Below are positions 8,122 to 17,992 of a DNA stretch of 64,000 nt, in pieces. Source of the DNA: Oceanospirillum sp048270425 (lineage in GTDB: Bacteria; Pseudomonadota; Gammaproteobacteria; Pseudomonadales; Halomonadaceae); the NCBI GenBank assembly GCA_048270425.1, contig JBLWSY010000020.1:1-64000 (forward strand), written 5' to 3'. Below the pieces are notes generated by a model. That model was not told where the DNA came from. It did not search any database and saw only the letters and a program-made list of their open reading frames with translations. How positions within the stretch are numbered: position 1 is the first letter of the stretch; the number at the start of each line of letters is the position of its first letter. The translations under genes and the position numbers were made by a program.

Positions 8122-10155
8122 ATGTCATCAGCTCGTAAAATCCTAGTGACCAGCGCACTCCCTTATGCCAACGGCTCCATTCACCTGGGACACCTGCTGG
8201 AATATATCCAGACCGATATCTGGGTTCGTTTTCAGAAACAACGTGGCCACATGTGCTCCTACGTTTGTGCCGATGACGCACACGGTACGGCTATCATGCT
8301 GCGCGCTGAGCAGGAAGGCATTACCTCTCAGCAACTGATCGACAAAGTGAACGAAGAGCACCGTGCTGACTTTGACCGTTTCCTGGTCAACTTCGACAAC
8401 TACTACTCCACGCATTCTGAAGAGAACCGCTATTTCTCTGAACTTATCTACGAGCGCCTGCGTGATGCCGGTCATATTGCAACCCGCAACATCACTCAGA
8501 TGTTCGATCCGGACAAAGGCCTGTTCCTGGCGGATCGCTTCATCAAGGGCACCTGCCCGAAATGTAAAGCCGACGACCAGTACGGCGACAACTGCGAAGC
8601 CTGTGGTGCAACCTACACCCCTGCTGAACTGATTGATCCTAAATCAGCGATCTCAGGCGCGACACCGGTTGAGAAAGAGTCCGAGCACTACTTCTTCAGG
8701 CTGCAGGATTTCCAGACCATGCTCGCTGAGTGGACCCAAAGCGGTACACTGCACGAACAGATCGCCAACAAGCTGAAAGAGTGGTTAGATGCCGGTCTGC
8801 ATGAGTGGGATATCAGCCGTGATGCGCCTTACTTCGGTTTTGAGATTCCTGATGCACCGGGCAAATACTTCTACGTATGGCTGGATGCACCTATCGGCTA
8901 CATGGCGAGCTTCAAAAACCTGTGCGCCCGCCGTGACGATCTGGAATTTGATGACTACTGGAACAAAGATTCCGAAGCCGAGCTGTACCACTTTATCGGT
9001 AAAGACATCATCAACTTTCATGCCCTGTTCTGGCCGGCGATGCTGGACGGTTCCGGCTTCCGCAGACCTACAGCGGTTAATGCCCACGGCTTCCTGACCG
9101 TTAACGGCCAGAAAATGTCCAAATCCCGTGGCACTTTTATTAAGGCGCAGACCTTCGCTGAGTTCCTGAATCCGGAATACCTGCGTTACTACTTTGCCGC
9201 CAAACTGACCAGCCGCCCCGAAGATCTGGACCTGAACTTTGAAGACTTCACCGCCCGCGTCAACTCTGACCTGATCGGTAAAGTAGTTAACATCGCCAGT
9301 CGTTGTGCCGGTTTTGTTAAGAAATCCGGTGGCAAGCTGTCTGACACCTGCGCAGAACAGGCGATGCTGGACGAAGCAGTCGCACTGGGCGACCAGATCG
9401 CAGAACACTATGAAAATCGTGACTTTGGCCGAGCGATTCGCCTGATTATGGAGCTTGCCGACACTGCCAATGCCTATATCGCTGACAAAGCCCCCTGGTC
9501 TCTGGCAAAAGAAGAAGGCAAAGAGCAGGAAGTACTGGATGTTTGCTCCGTGGGTATCAACCTGTTCCGTCAGCTGATCACCTATCTGGCACCGGTTCTG
9601 CCGGTTATGAGCGAACAGGCAGCGGCCTTCCTGAATGTTGAAAATCTGGACTGGAATGCCCGCAAAGAACTGCTGCTGGGCCATGAGATCAACAAGTTCA
9701 AGCCGCTGATGACCCGTGTTGAAAGCGACAAGATCGATGCCATGATCGAAGCCTCTAAAGAGGTTTTGGCAGAAGAGCAGAAACTGAAAGAGCAGCCTAC
9801 CGGCCCTCTGGCAGAAGACCCGATCAGCGATGAGATCGAGTTCGATGACTTCGCCAAGCTGGATCTGCGTGTAGCAACCATCGTTGCTGCCGACCACGTT
9901 AAAGGTGCCGACAAACTGATCCAACTGACGCTGGATCTGGGTGGCGTCACCAAAAACGTTTTTGCTGGTATCAAGTCTGCCTACAACCCGGAAGATCTGG
10001 TGGGTCGCCAGACCATTATGGTTGCCAATCTGAAGCCTCGTAAGATGCGCTTTGGACTGTCCGAGGGCATGGTGATGGCCGCAGGCCCCGGCGGTGAAGA
10101 TATCTTCCTGCTGACGCCAGATAAAGGTGCTGAAAACGGAATGCGCGTTAAATAA
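8122..10155 (+). CDS. metG: Methionyl-tRNA synthetase
   Basis: Charges tRNA-Met. 677 residues, normal for the long dimeric form. It shows the HIGH motif HLGH (21-24), a zinc knuckle C145-x2-C148 / C158-x2-C161, KMSKS (331-335), and a C-terminal EMAP/Trbp111-type tRNA-binding domain from about residue 575 (DFAKLDLRVATIVAAD) that mediates dimerisation. Confidence 0.98.
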   Translation: MSSARKILVTSALPYANGSIHLGHLLEYIQTDIWVRFQKQRGHMCSYVCADDAHGTAIMLRAEQEGITSQQLIDKVNEEHRADFDRFLVNFDNYYSTHSEENRYFSELIYERLRDAGHIATRNITQMFDPDKGLFLADRFIKGTCPKCKADDQYGDNCEACGATYTPAELIDPKSAISGATPVEKESEHYFFRLQDFQTMLAEWTQSGTLHEQIANKLKEWLDAGLHEWDISRDAPYFGFEIPDAPGKYFYVWLDAPIGYMASFKNLCARRDDLEFDDYWNKDSEAELYHFIGKDIINFHALFWPAMLDGSGFRRPTAVNAHGFLTVNGQKMSKSRGTFIKAQTFAEFLNPEYLRYYFAAKLTSRPEDLDLNFEDFTARVNSDLIGKVVNIASRCAGFVKKSGGKLSDTCAEQAMLDEAVALGDQIAEHYENRDFGRAIRLIMELADTANAYIADKAPWSLAKEEGKEQEVLDVCSVGINLFRQLITYLAPVLPVMSEQAAAFLNVENLDWNARKELLLGHEINKFKPLMTRVESDKIDAMIEASKEVLAEEQKLKEQPTGPLAEDPISDEIEFDDFAKLDLRVATIVAADHVKGADKLIQLTLDLGGVTKNVFAGIKSAYNPEDLVGRQTIMVANLKPRKMRFGLSEGMVMAAGPGGEDIFLLTPDKGAENGMRVK

Positions 10156-10190
10156 GGCAGCAGCCAACGCGCTTTCGAAAAACACCATAA

Positions 10191-10219
10191 AAAACAGGGG
10201 CATAAGCCCCTGTTTTTTT
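10191..10219 (+). terminator. Terminator after metG
   Basis: Stem AAAACAGGGGC (10191-10201) / GCCCCTGTTTT (10206-10216), loop ATAA, followed by a T-run. Confidence 0.9.
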
Positions 10220-10392
10220 ATCATCGACAAGGAACATGTATCATTTACTTATAACTATTCCCTATAAGCAAGGCCGCCATTTTTCTTGTAGGTAATAACA
10301 TAAAAATTGATAATAGTGCCGCTTTAGACTCAGATCGGTACGTTCGAAACCGGGGGCTGATACGTGTCAGAGCAACCAACGCAATAAAGCTT

Positions 10393-10398
10393 TATAAT
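10393..10398 (+). promoter_or_regulatory. Candidate -10 element of the rnf operon
   Basis: A perfect TATAAT at 10393-10398, 42 bp before the rnfA ATG. The sequence 17 bp upstream (GAGCAA) is a poor -35, so an activator or an alternative start is possible. Confidence 0.35.
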
Positions 10399-10439
10399 AA
10401 TGCCCCCTGATAACCCCTAACTCCTGACGAAGATAAGTG

Positions 10440-11021
10440 ATGACTGAATACATCCTGCTCCTGATCAGTACGATTCTGGTGAACAACTTTGTTCTGGTTC
10501 AGTTTCTGGGCCTGTGTCCTTTTATGGGTGTCTCCAACAAACTGGAATCCGCCATGGGCATGTCGCTGGCAACCACCTTTGTACTGACCCTGTCCTCCTC
10601 CAGCAGTTATCTTGTATACCACTTTGTACTGGAGCCTCTGGGTATCGAATATCTGAAGACCATCGCCTTTATTATGATGATCGCGGTGGTGGTGCAGTTC
10701 ACCGAAATGGTGGTGCGCAAAACCAGCCCGCTGTTGTACCGCGTATTGGGTATCTTTCTGCCGCTGATTACCACCAACTGTGCGGTGTTGGGGGTGGCAC
10801 TGCTAAGCCTGAACCGCAACAGTGGCTTTGTAGAAGCGACCATTTATGGTTTCGGTGCTTCCGTGGGTTTCTCTCTGGTTCTGGTACTCTTTGCCGCCAT
10901 GCGAGAGCGCATTGCCGTTGCCGATGTACCGGCACCTTTTAAAGGTTCCTCCATCGCCATGGTGACCGCGGGCCTGATGTCTCTGGCCTTTCTGGGCTTC
11001 AGTGGACTGGTTCAGCTTTAA
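10440..11021 (+). CDS. rsxA: Electron transport complex subunit RnfA/RsxA
   Basis: 193-residue membrane subunit with six hydrophobic helices, nearly colinear with E. coli RsxA (MTEYILLLISTILVNNFVLVQFLGLCPFMGVS). Together with RnfE it forms the ion channel and a membrane [2Fe-2S] site at the conserved cysteines (LGLCPF and TNCAVLG). The ATG at 10440 gives the family length; an in-frame GTG one codon earlier is less likely. First gene of rnfABCDGE. Confidence 0.96.
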   Translation: MTEYILLLISTILVNNFVLVQFLGLCPFMGVSNKLESAMGMSLATTFVLTLSSSSSYLVYHFVLEPLGIEYLKTIAFIMMIAVVVQFTEMVVRKTSPLLYRVLGIFLPLITTNCAVLGVALLSLNRNSGFVEATIYGFGASVGFSLVLVLFAAMRERIAVADVPAPFKGSSIAMVTAGLMSLAFLGFSGLVQL

Positions 11022-11122
11022 ATTCGTCCCGAACAATCTTTTTAGTTGAGTTAACGGTTAACAGGCAAAGCCAGCGTTTTGCACTGAACCCTCTAATCGA
11101 ATGAGCGATACCGGACAAACAG

Positions 11123-11749
11123 ATGACTGAGTTTCTTTCACAACATCCTGTTTTAGCTGCTGTAATCGGACTGCTGACCCTAGCAGCCCTCTTCGGCGCC
11201 ATGCTGGGTTACGCCTCCATCCGCTTTAAGGTGGAAGGAAACCCGATTGTTGACCAAATCGACAGCCTGCTGCCGCAAACTCAGTGCGGTCAGTGTGGTC
11301 ATCCCGGCTGCCGTCCTTATGCCGAAGCGATCGCCAATGGCGACGATATCAACAAGTGCCCTCCCGGTGGCGAAAGTACCATGGAAGCCCTGGCGGACCT
11401 GATGGGCCGTGATCCTATGCCGCTGGATGCGGATCCGGACACCATCGGTGTGAAAAAAGTCGCTTATATCCGCGAAGATGAGTGTATCGGCTGTACCAAA
11501 TGCATCATGGCCTGCCCGGTGGATGCCATTGTCGGTGCCACCAAGCTGATGCACACGGTTATTGAATCTGAATGTACCGGCTGCGACCTCTGTGTTGAGC
11601 CCTGTCCTGTAGACTGTATCGATATGCTGCCTGTAGAAACCACAGTGAAAAACTGGGGCTGGAACCGCCCAGAGGGCCCGAATGCCCGCTTTGAAAATCA
11701 GGTTTTTGCCACCAGTTCCGACACCTCTGTCAGCGGAGGAGCGGTTTAA
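11123..11749 (+). CDS. rsxB: Electron transport complex subunit RnfB/RsxB (polyferredoxin)
   Basis: 208 residues. An N-terminal membrane anchor is followed by the cysteine cluster C55/C58/C63/C79 for one [4Fe-4S] centre and two ferredoxin motifs, C120-C123-C126-C130 and C150-C153-C156-C160. It receives electrons from ferredoxin and passes them into the Rnf complex. Its stop overlaps the rsxC start (TAATG). Confidence 0.96.
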   Translation: MTEFLSQHPVLAAVIGLLTLAALFGAMLGYASIRFKVEGNPIVDQIDSLLPQTQCGQCGHPGCRPYAEAIANGDDINKCPPGGESTMEALADLMGRDPMPLDADPDTIGVKKVAYIREDECIGCTKCIMACPVDAIVGATKLMHTVIESECTGCDLCVEPCPVDCIDMLPVETTVKNWGWNRPEGPNARFENQVFATSSDTSVSGGAV

Positions 11750-14712
11750 TGCGCACACTTTGGGATTTCCACGGTGGTATTCACCCGGACGAAAACAAGC
11801 AGCAGTCAGTGCAGCAACCTCTGGTTCAGGCACCGCTGCCAAGCAAGGTTATTCTGCCCCTGCAACAGCATATCGGCGCTCCGGCTGAAGCTCTGGTTGC
11901 CGTTGGCGATCAGGTTAAAACCGGTCAATTGATCGCAAAAGCCGATGGTTTTATCAGCGCCAATATTCACGCCTCGATTTCCGGCACCGTAACCGCTATC
12001 GGCGAGCATCCGATCCCCCACGCCTCCGGCATGAACGACCTCTGCATCACCATCGAATCCGACGGCAAAGATGAGTGGGCGATGCTGGAGCCGGTGAGTG
12101 ACTGGCAGAATGCCGAGGTTGATACCCTGCTGAGCGCCATCTCTAGAGCCGGTATCGTGGGTATGGGCGGCGCAGGCTTCCCGACTGCGGTAAAAGCAAA
12201 AACCCGTGAGCGCCACGCCATTGATACTCTGGTGATTAACGCTGCTGAGTGTGAGCCTTATATCACCGCCGACGATATGACGATGCGTACCTACCCGCAA
12301 CAGCTGGTACTGGGTGCACAGATCCTCTGCAAACTGGTTGATCCGAGTAGCTGTCTTATCGGTATCGAAGACAACAAACCGGAAGCGATCAAAGTCCTGC
12401 AGGAAGCTACCAAGGGCACCCATATTGATGTGGTCGTGGTCCCAACCAAATACCCGTCCGGGGGTGAGAAGCAGCTGATTAAAATTCTGACCGGCCGTGA
12501 AGTTCCGTCCGGCGGCCTGCCTGCAGATATCGGTGTCGTGTGTCAGAACGTCGGCACCGCCATCGCTATCGCCAAAGCAGTGACACTGGGCGAGCCTCTG
12601 GTCAGCCGTATCACCACCCTGACCGGCAACGCTATGGCCCGCCGTCAGAACGTGGAAGTGCGCCTTGGCACCCCGATTCGTGAACTACTGGACTATGCAG
12701 GCTTTGACGCATCTCTGGCCAGCCGTCTGATTATGGGCGGCCCTATGATGGGCTTTACCCTGACCGGTGATCAGCTGCCTGTGGTGAAAACCACCAACTG
12801 CCTGCTGGCCCCGACCCATCAGGAATTCCCTGATCCGGAACCGGAAAATCCGTGCATCCGTTGCGGTATGTGCGAACAGGCCTGCCCGGCAGAACTTCTG
12901 CCCCAGCAGCTGCACTGGTTTGCCAAAGCGGAAGAGTTTGAGAAAGCCCAGCTATTCAACCTGTTTGACTGTATCGAATGTGGTGCCTGTGCCTATGTTT
13001 GCCCAAGCAGCATTCCGCTGGTGCAGTACTACCGCTTTGCCAAAACCGAGATCCGGAACGAACAGGAAGAAGCGAAAAAAGCAGAGCGCGCCAAGATTCG
13101 CTTTGAACAGCGTCAGGCGCGCCTGGAACGTGAAGAAGCTGAGAAGATTGCTGCCCGTAATGCCCGTATGGCTGCAGCGGCGGCTAAATCACCAGCCAGT
13201 TCAGCCTCTGCTGCAACGCCTTCACCGACACCTGCCGCTAACGGCCTGGATGAAGCGGCCGCTAAGAAGCTGAAAATTCAGCGCGCAGCCGCAAGCGTCG
13301 CCCTGAAGAAAGCGGAAAAAGCACTGGCGGAAGCCACTGACGAGAACCGCAGCAAGCTGGAAGCGGAGCTTAAAGCGGCACAGGACAAGGTTGCCTCTAT
13401 TGATGCCCAACTGGGTGGTACCTCAGCCAGCGCAGTGCATACTGGCTCAGCTCCTGCAGCAACAGCTGCACAAGCAACCAATCCGAACGGTCTGGATGAA
13501 GCAGCACTGAAAAAGCTGAAGATTCAGCGCGCAGCCGCCAGCGTAGCCCTGAAGAAAGCGGAAAAAGCGCTTGCCGAAGCCACTGATGAGGACAAGTCCA
13601 AGCTGGAAACCGATCTGAAAGCCGCTCAGGACAAGGTTGCCGATATCGAGAAACAGCTGGGCATCGCTGCTGCTCCCTCTGCGACAGCAGAGGCATCAGC
13701 TCAGGCAGCACCAACTGCAGCTAACGAAGCGCAGGAAAAAGCCCTGAAGCAGGCCAAGATCGCTGTTGCCGCCAGTAAGGCCGCCATCAAGAAGGCTGAA
13801 AAAGCGCTGGTACATGCCCAGCGAGATAATGACCCGGACGAAGTGGCCGCCAAAGAAGCCGCTATCGTGACCGCGAAAGCCAATGCGGTAAAAGCGGAAG
13901 AGAAACTGAAGGCGCTGGAAGAAACGGCTAAATCAGCTCCGGCTGCCTCCCCAGCGCAAGGAGCACCTGCGGCTGATTCCGCTGATCAGGAAAAAGCCCT
14001 GAAGCAGGCTAAGATCGCCGCCGCTGCCAGCAAAGCCGCTATCAAGAAAGCAGAGAAAGAGCTGACTGCAGCGCAGGATTCCGGCGATGCCGAACAGATC
14101 ACCGCCTGCGAAGCCAAGCTGACCACCGCTAAAGAGAAAGCTCAGCAGGCAGCGGATAAACTGACCGCTCTGCAGAATGCTGCGTCTCAGCCAAAGGCAG
14201 AAGCACCGGCTGCGAGCTCTGGTGACGATGCGGTTGCTGATCAGGAAAAAGCACTGAAACAGGCTAAGATTGCCGCCGCAGCCAGCAAAGCCGCCATCAA
14301 AAAGGCGGAGAAAGAGCTGACCGCCGCTCAGGATTCGGACAATGCGGATGAGATCGTAGCCTGTGAAACCAAGCTCCGTACCATCAAAGAAAAAGCCCAG
14401 CAGGCCGCGGATAAATTAGCAGCTCTGCAGAATAGCACAGCAATTAGCCCTAAAGCAGAAGCCACACAAACCGCTCCTTCCAGTGAGGCTGCAGATAACG
14501 AGGCTAAGGAAAAGGCACTCAAACAGGCGAAAATTATCGCTGCAGCGACTAAGACTGCGCTGAAGAAAGCGGAAAAGGTGCTGGCTGAAGCAGAAGCCTC
14601 CGGCGATGCCCAGGCGATCAGTGATCAGCAAGCCGTCGTTGAACGTTGTAAAAACAAATTCGCCGATGCCGAGCAGAAACTGGCTCAGCTAACCGGCACT
14701 GAAGTGTGTTAA
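11749..14712 (+). CDS. rsxC: Electron transport complex subunit RnfC/RsxC with an expanded repeat C-terminus
   Basis: 987 residues. Residues 1 to about 450 form the conserved RnfC core: NADH/FMN-binding region (GIVGMGGAGFPTAVK, NAAECEPYI) and two [4Fe-4S] motifs, C369-C372-C375-C379 and C408-C411-C414-C418. From about residue 499 to the end it has six lysine/alanine-rich repeats of 60-75 residues predicted as helical or coiled-coil, of the type seen in long gammaproteobacterial RsxC proteins. It is membrane-associated on the cytoplasmic face and takes electrons to or from NAD(H). Coupled to rsxB and 15 bp before rsxD. Confidence 0.95.
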   Translation: MRTLWDFHGGIHPDENKQQSVQQPLVQAPLPSKVILPLQQHIGAPAEALVAVGDQVKTGQLIAKADGFISANIHASISGTVTAIGEHPIPHASGMNDLCITIESDGKDEWAMLEPVSDWQNAEVDTLLSAISRAGIVGMGGAGFPTAVKAKTRERHAIDTLVINAAECEPYITADDMTMRTYPQQLVLGAQILCKLVDPSSCLIGIEDNKPEAIKVLQEATKGTHIDVVVVPTKYPSGGEKQLIKILTGREVPSGGLPADIGVVCQNVGTAIAIAKAVTLGEPLVSRITTLTGNAMARRQNVEVRLGTPIRELLDYAGFDASLASRLIMGGPMMGFTLTGDQLPVVKTTNCLLAPTHQEFPDPEPENPCIRCGMCEQACPAELLPQQLHWFAKAEEFEKAQLFNLFDCIECGACAYVCPSSIPLVQYYRFAKTEIRNEQEEAKKAERAKIRFEQRQARLEREEAEKIAARNARMAAAAAKSPASSASAATPSPTPAANGLDEAAAKKLKIQRAAASVALKKAEKALAEATDENRSKLEAELKAAQDKVASIDAQLGGTSASAVHTGSAPAATAAQATNPNGLDEAALKKLKIQRAAASVALKKAEKALAEATDEDKSKLETDLKAAQDKVADIEKQLGIAAAPSATAEASAQAAPTAANEAQEKALKQAKIAVAASKAAIKKAEKALVHAQRDNDPDEVAAKEAAIVTAKANAVKAEEKLKALEETAKSAPAASPAQGAPAADSADQEKALKQAKIAAAASKAAIKKAEKELTAAQDSGDAEQITACEAKLTTAKEKAQQAADKLTALQNAASQPKAEAPAASSGDDAVADQEKALKQAKIAAAASKAAIKKAEKELTAAQDSDNADEIVACETKLRTIKEKAQQAADKLAALQNSTAISPKAEATQTAPSSEAADNEAKEKALKQAKIIAAATKTALKKAEKVLAEAEASGDAQAISDQQAVVERCKNKFADAEQKLAQLTGTEVC
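13245..14700 (+). repeat. Six tandem coding repeats in rsxC
   Basis: Two units begin LDEAAxKKLKIQRAAASVALKK and four begin EKALKQAKIxxAAxKxAxKKAEK, separated by Ala/Pro-rich linkers. Units four and five (13984-14085 and 14239-14340) differ at 13 sites over 102 bp, of which 12 are synonymous. Confidence 0.9.
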
Positions 14713-14726
14713 GGGTCTGAACGATT

Positions 14727-15773
14727 ATGGCATTTATTCGGGTTTCATCCCCCCACCTGCACCGTCCCCTCAGCACCAGCAAGGTGATGCAGACGGTCAT
14801 TCTGGCAACCCTTCCGGGGCTTGCGGCACTGACCTGGCTGTTTGGCTGGGGTTCGATCATCAATGTGCTGATCGCATCGGTTTCCGGCCTGCTGTTTGAG
14901 GCACTGATCCTTAAGATGCGCAGCCGCAATCCGCTGCCGGCACTGAAAGACAACAGCGCCCTGCTGACCTGTGTGCTGCTGGGTATCGCACTGCCGCCAC
15001 TGGCTCCCTGGTGGTTGGTGGTAACCGGTACCTTTGTGGCGATTGTGATTGCCAAACAGCTCTACGGCGGTCTGGGTAACAACCCCTTCAACCCGGCGAT
15101 GGTGGCCTATGCCTTGCTGCTGATCTCCTTTCCGGTTGAGATGACCCAATGGATGGCTCCGGCAGCTCTGCTGGATAGCGGTGTTTCCCTGACTCAGAGC
15201 CTGTCAGCCGTGTTTGGTGGTGCGGTTAATGCGCCTGATGCCTTTACCATGGCGACCCCGCTGGATGGCTTTAAGCACAAAGGCGCGCTGATGGCCGATG
15301 AGTACTGGGTACAGAACGGCTTCCAACCGGAGAAAGTTTGGGAAGCCTGGGCGACCGCGTCTATCGCCTTTATGGTGGGCGGCCTTTACCTGCTCTGGAA
15401 ACGCATTTTCACCTGGCACACGCCGGTAGCTATGCTGGGCACCCTGTTCGTATTGTCGCTGCTGTTCTACGGTACCGATGCCAGCAACTACGCCTCGCCG
15501 ATGGTGCATCTGTTGTCCGGCGCAACCATGTTCGGTGCTTTCTTTATCGCTACCGACCCAGTGACAGCTGCCACCAGTAACAAGGGCAAAATCTGGTTTG
15601 GTATCGGTATCGGTGTGCTGGTCTATGCGATCCGTACCTGGGGTAACTACCCCGATGCTGTGGCCTTCTCAGTATTGCTGATGAACTTTGCCGCCCCCTT
15701 TATCGACTACTACACTCAGCCCCGCAGCTTTGGTCACAACAAAGCGCGCAAAGGCATTAAGAACGAGAAGTAA
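14727..15773 (+). CDS. rsxD: Electron transport complex subunit RnfD/RsxD
   Basis: 348-residue membrane protein with about ten hydrophobic segments, related to NqrB. It carries a covalently bound FMN; the candidate attachment threonine lies in DAFTMATPLDGFK. NNPFNPAMVAY and ATDPVTAATSNKGK are family landmarks. Forms the ion-translocating part with RnfG. Confidence 0.95.
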   Translation: MAFIRVSSPHLHRPLSTSKVMQTVILATLPGLAALTWLFGWGSIINVLIASVSGLLFEALILKMRSRNPLPALKDNSALLTCVLLGIALPPLAPWWLVVTGTFVAIVIAKQLYGGLGNNPFNPAMVAYALLLISFPVEMTQWMAPAALLDSGVSLTQSLSAVFGGAVNAPDAFTMATPLDGFKHKGALMADEYWVQNGFQPEKVWEAWATASIAFMVGGLYLLWKRIFTWHTPVAMLGTLFVLSLLFYGTDASNYASPMVHLLSGATMFGAFFIATDPVTAATSNKGKIWFGIGIGVLVYAIRTWGNYPDAVAFSVLLMNFAAPFIDYYTQPRSFGHNKARKGIKNEK

Positions 15774-15782
15774 GGATTTTCA

Positions 15783-16511
15783 ATGCAACACACAGTACCT
15801 GAACCTCAGCAACCAGACGATCAGAATGACGATCAGGCAGCGGAAACCACTCTGCTGCAGTCGGTGATCCGCAGCAGTATCGGCCTTGGCATCTTTGCCA
15901 TTGTAACGGCGGGTGTGATCGCGGTGACTCAGATCAGTACCAAAGAGAGCATTGCGGAAAACATCCGTCAGTCCCAGACCCGCAGCCTGTATGAGATTCT
16001 GCCTGCGGATCAGATCGACAATGACCTTCTGAACGACACCCTGACACTGGCATCAAGCCCGATTCTGGGTAACAAAGAGCCACTGCAGATTTATGTCGGC
16101 CGCAAGCAAGGTCAGACCGTGGCGCTGCTGTTCCCCGTGAGCAACCCTAATGGCTACAGCGGCAATATTGATCTGTTAGTTGGTGTTAAGCGTAACGGCG
16201 AACTGGCCGGTGTGCGGGTTCTGAACCACAAAGAAACACCGGGGCTGGGTGATAAAGTTGAAACCGCCAAGTCTGACTGGATTCTGGGCTTTGCCGGTAT
16301 GTCTCTGGAAAATCCGGGACCGGATGCCTGGAAAGTGAAAAAAGATGGCGGCCAGATCGACCAGTTTACCGGCGCGACCATTACTCCCCGTGCGGTTGTG
16401 AATCAGACCCGCGCGGTGCTGGAATACTTTGCCAAACATAAAGACCGTTTGCTGGAGACGACGCCAGCCAACACTGAAATTCTGCAGGAAACTGCTGGTA
16501 ATCAACAATAA
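15783..16511 (+). CDS. rsxG: Electron transport complex subunit RnfG/RsxG
   Basis: 242 residues: a short cytoplasmic tail, one transmembrane helix (about residues 34-50) and a periplasmic FMN-binding domain. FMN is attached to the threonine of FTGATITPRAV. GVKRNGELAGVRVLNHKETPGLGDK is a family signature. The first 20 residues are Gln/Asp-rich, slightly longer than in E. coli. Confidence 0.95.
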   Translation: MQHTVPEPQQPDDQNDDQAAETTLLQSVIRSSIGLGIFAIVTAGVIAVTQISTKESIAENIRQSQTRSLYEILPADQIDNDLLNDTLTLASSPILGNKEPLQIYVGRKQGQTVALLFPVSNPNGYSGNIDLLVGVKRNGELAGVRVLNHKETPGLGDKVETAKSDWILGFAGMSLENPGPDAWKVKKDGGQIDQFTGATITPRAVVNQTRAVLEYFAKHKDRLLETTPANTEILQETAGNQQ

Positions 16512-16600
16512 GCAGCTTTTGCTTAAACCGAACAGCTTGGGCTTAAATCAATCATTTTTTGCCTGAACTAATCAGCAGCCCTGAATTGAGAGTCAAAACC

Positions 16601-17311
16601 ATGAGCGCAACAAAAAGCTATCAGGAAATTACCGCTGACGGTCTCTGGAATAACAACCCGGCGCTGGTTCAGCTACTGGGTCTTTGCCCGCTGCTGGCGG
16701 TAACCGGTTCTGTCGTTAACGCACTGGGTCTGGGTGTCGCTACTATTTTAGTACTGGCGGGCTCTAACCTGTCGGTGTCCATGATCCGTAACTTTGTGCC
16801 GGAGCAGGTGCGTCTGCCCGCCTTTGTGATGATCATCGCTTCCTTCGTGACCTGTGCCGAGCTGCTGATGCAGGCCTTCACCTACGAGCTGTATCTGATT
16901 CTGGGTATCTTTATTCCGCTGATCGTAACCAACTGTGTGATTCTGGGTCGTGCGGATGCTTTTGCCAGTAAGAACCCGATTCTGCCTGCGGTCACCGATG
17001 GTTTTATGATGGGTATCGGCTTTACTGTGGTACTGGTACTGCTGGGCGGTATGCGCGAGCTGATCGGTCAGGGCACCCTGTTCGAAAATATGCAGCTGCT
17101 GTTTGGCCCTATGGCCGCTAACTGGAAGATCGTCGTGTTTGAAGACTACAGCTTCCTGTTTGCCATTCTGCCACCGGGTGCATTTGTGGGTATGGGTCTG
17201 CTGATCGCCCTGAAAAACATCGTGGACGGTCACCTGAAAGCCCGTGCCGAGCGCAACAAGGTTGATGAGCCAAAACCCACCGTTGACCGCCGCGTGCGCG
17301 TTACGGGTTAA
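16601..17311 (+). CDS. rsxE: Electron transport complex subunit RnfE/RsxE
   Basis: 236-residue six-helix membrane subunit homologous to RnfA and paired with it in the membrane (ALVQLLGLCPLLAVT; IPLIVTNCVILGRA with the conserved cysteines). ATG 16601 is used; an in-frame TTG at 16559 has no ribosome site. Last rnf gene. In most relatives nth follows immediately; here DUF1543 follows instead. Confidence 0.95.
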   Translation: MSATKSYQEITADGLWNNNPALVQLLGLCPLLAVTGSVVNALGLGVATILVLAGSNLSVSMIRNFVPEQVRLPAFVMIIASFVTCAELLMQAFTYELYLILGIFIPLIVTNCVILGRADAFASKNPILPAVTDGFMMGIGFTVVLVLLGGMRELIGQGTLFENMQLLFGPMAANWKIVVFEDYSFLFAILPPGAFVGMGLLIALKNIVDGHLKARAERNKVDEPKPTVDRRVRVTG

Positions 17312-17338
17312 AACGAAAGAACAAGGTCAGGTACGCTG

Positions 17339-17860
17339 ATGCCACAGCTGTTTATGGTCTACCTCGGCGGTCGTGCCGGTCAGTGTCATATCGAAGTACA
17401 CGATGTGCGCTTTGTAGTTGGCGAGCGCATTGAAGACACCTATCAGGCCCTGATACAGCAGTGGTATGGCCACAAAAACAACCTGCATCTGGACAGCTAT
17501 CATATCGTCGATACCGTACCCGGTGCCGATGGCCGCAGTTATCAGGTTTCCCTTTCTGCCGAACCTGTCGCATCGGATCTGAAACTCTACTTCGTCAATC
17601 TGGGGGGTTATCAGCCGGATCAGATGGCAGAACAACACGCCTTCGGTCTCTTCGCCTGCCGCAACGATGAAGAAGCCAAGCAGATGGCAAAACGTCATCT
17701 GCTGACCACCGCCAGCCATCAGCATAAAGACAATCTGCACGATGTGGATGACTGCCTGCCGATCTCTCTGCTGGAGAACTGGCATATTCAGCTGACTGCC
17801 ACCGAAAAACCGGTTAAGCCCCTGCGCCCGGACTGGTTCGGTTATGAGGTGATTGGCTAA
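17339..17860 (+). CDS. DUF1543 domain-containing protein
   Basis: 173 residues, cytoplasmic by composition. The start LFMVYLGGRAGQCHIEVHDV and the VVGERIEDTY stretch are the DUF1543 signature; the domain covers the N-terminal half and the function is unknown. It begins 28 bp after rsxE on the same strand and may be co-transcribed with the end of the rnf operon. Confidence 0.8.
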   Translation: MPQLFMVYLGGRAGQCHIEVHDVRFVVGERIEDTYQALIQQWYGHKNNLHLDSYHIVDTVPGADGRSYQVSLSAEPVASDLKLYFVNLGGYQPDQMAEQHAFGLFACRNDEEAKQMAKRHLLTTASHQHKDNLHDVDDCLPISLLENWHIQLTATEKPVKPLRPDWFGYEVIG

Positions 17861-17992
17861 GCCTCTCTCTATTTTACGTCCTCTCTTACATCCTCTTTAC
17901 GATCTCTTTATCGGCTTCCAAACAGTGTTAGACTGCGTTACTTGGTAATCCTCAAGCCATAGTCACCGTCAAACATCGACAAGGAAGCTAAG

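Noticed and set aside
8785..10230. 481-codon open frame opposite metG
   Set aside because: Antisense shadow of a clear metG; long opposite-strand frames are common in this codon usage.
10220..10436. Structured RNA or SoxR site before rnfA
   Set aside because: No dyad matching a SoxR box and no stable long fold beyond the metG terminator; only a -10 hexamer stands out.
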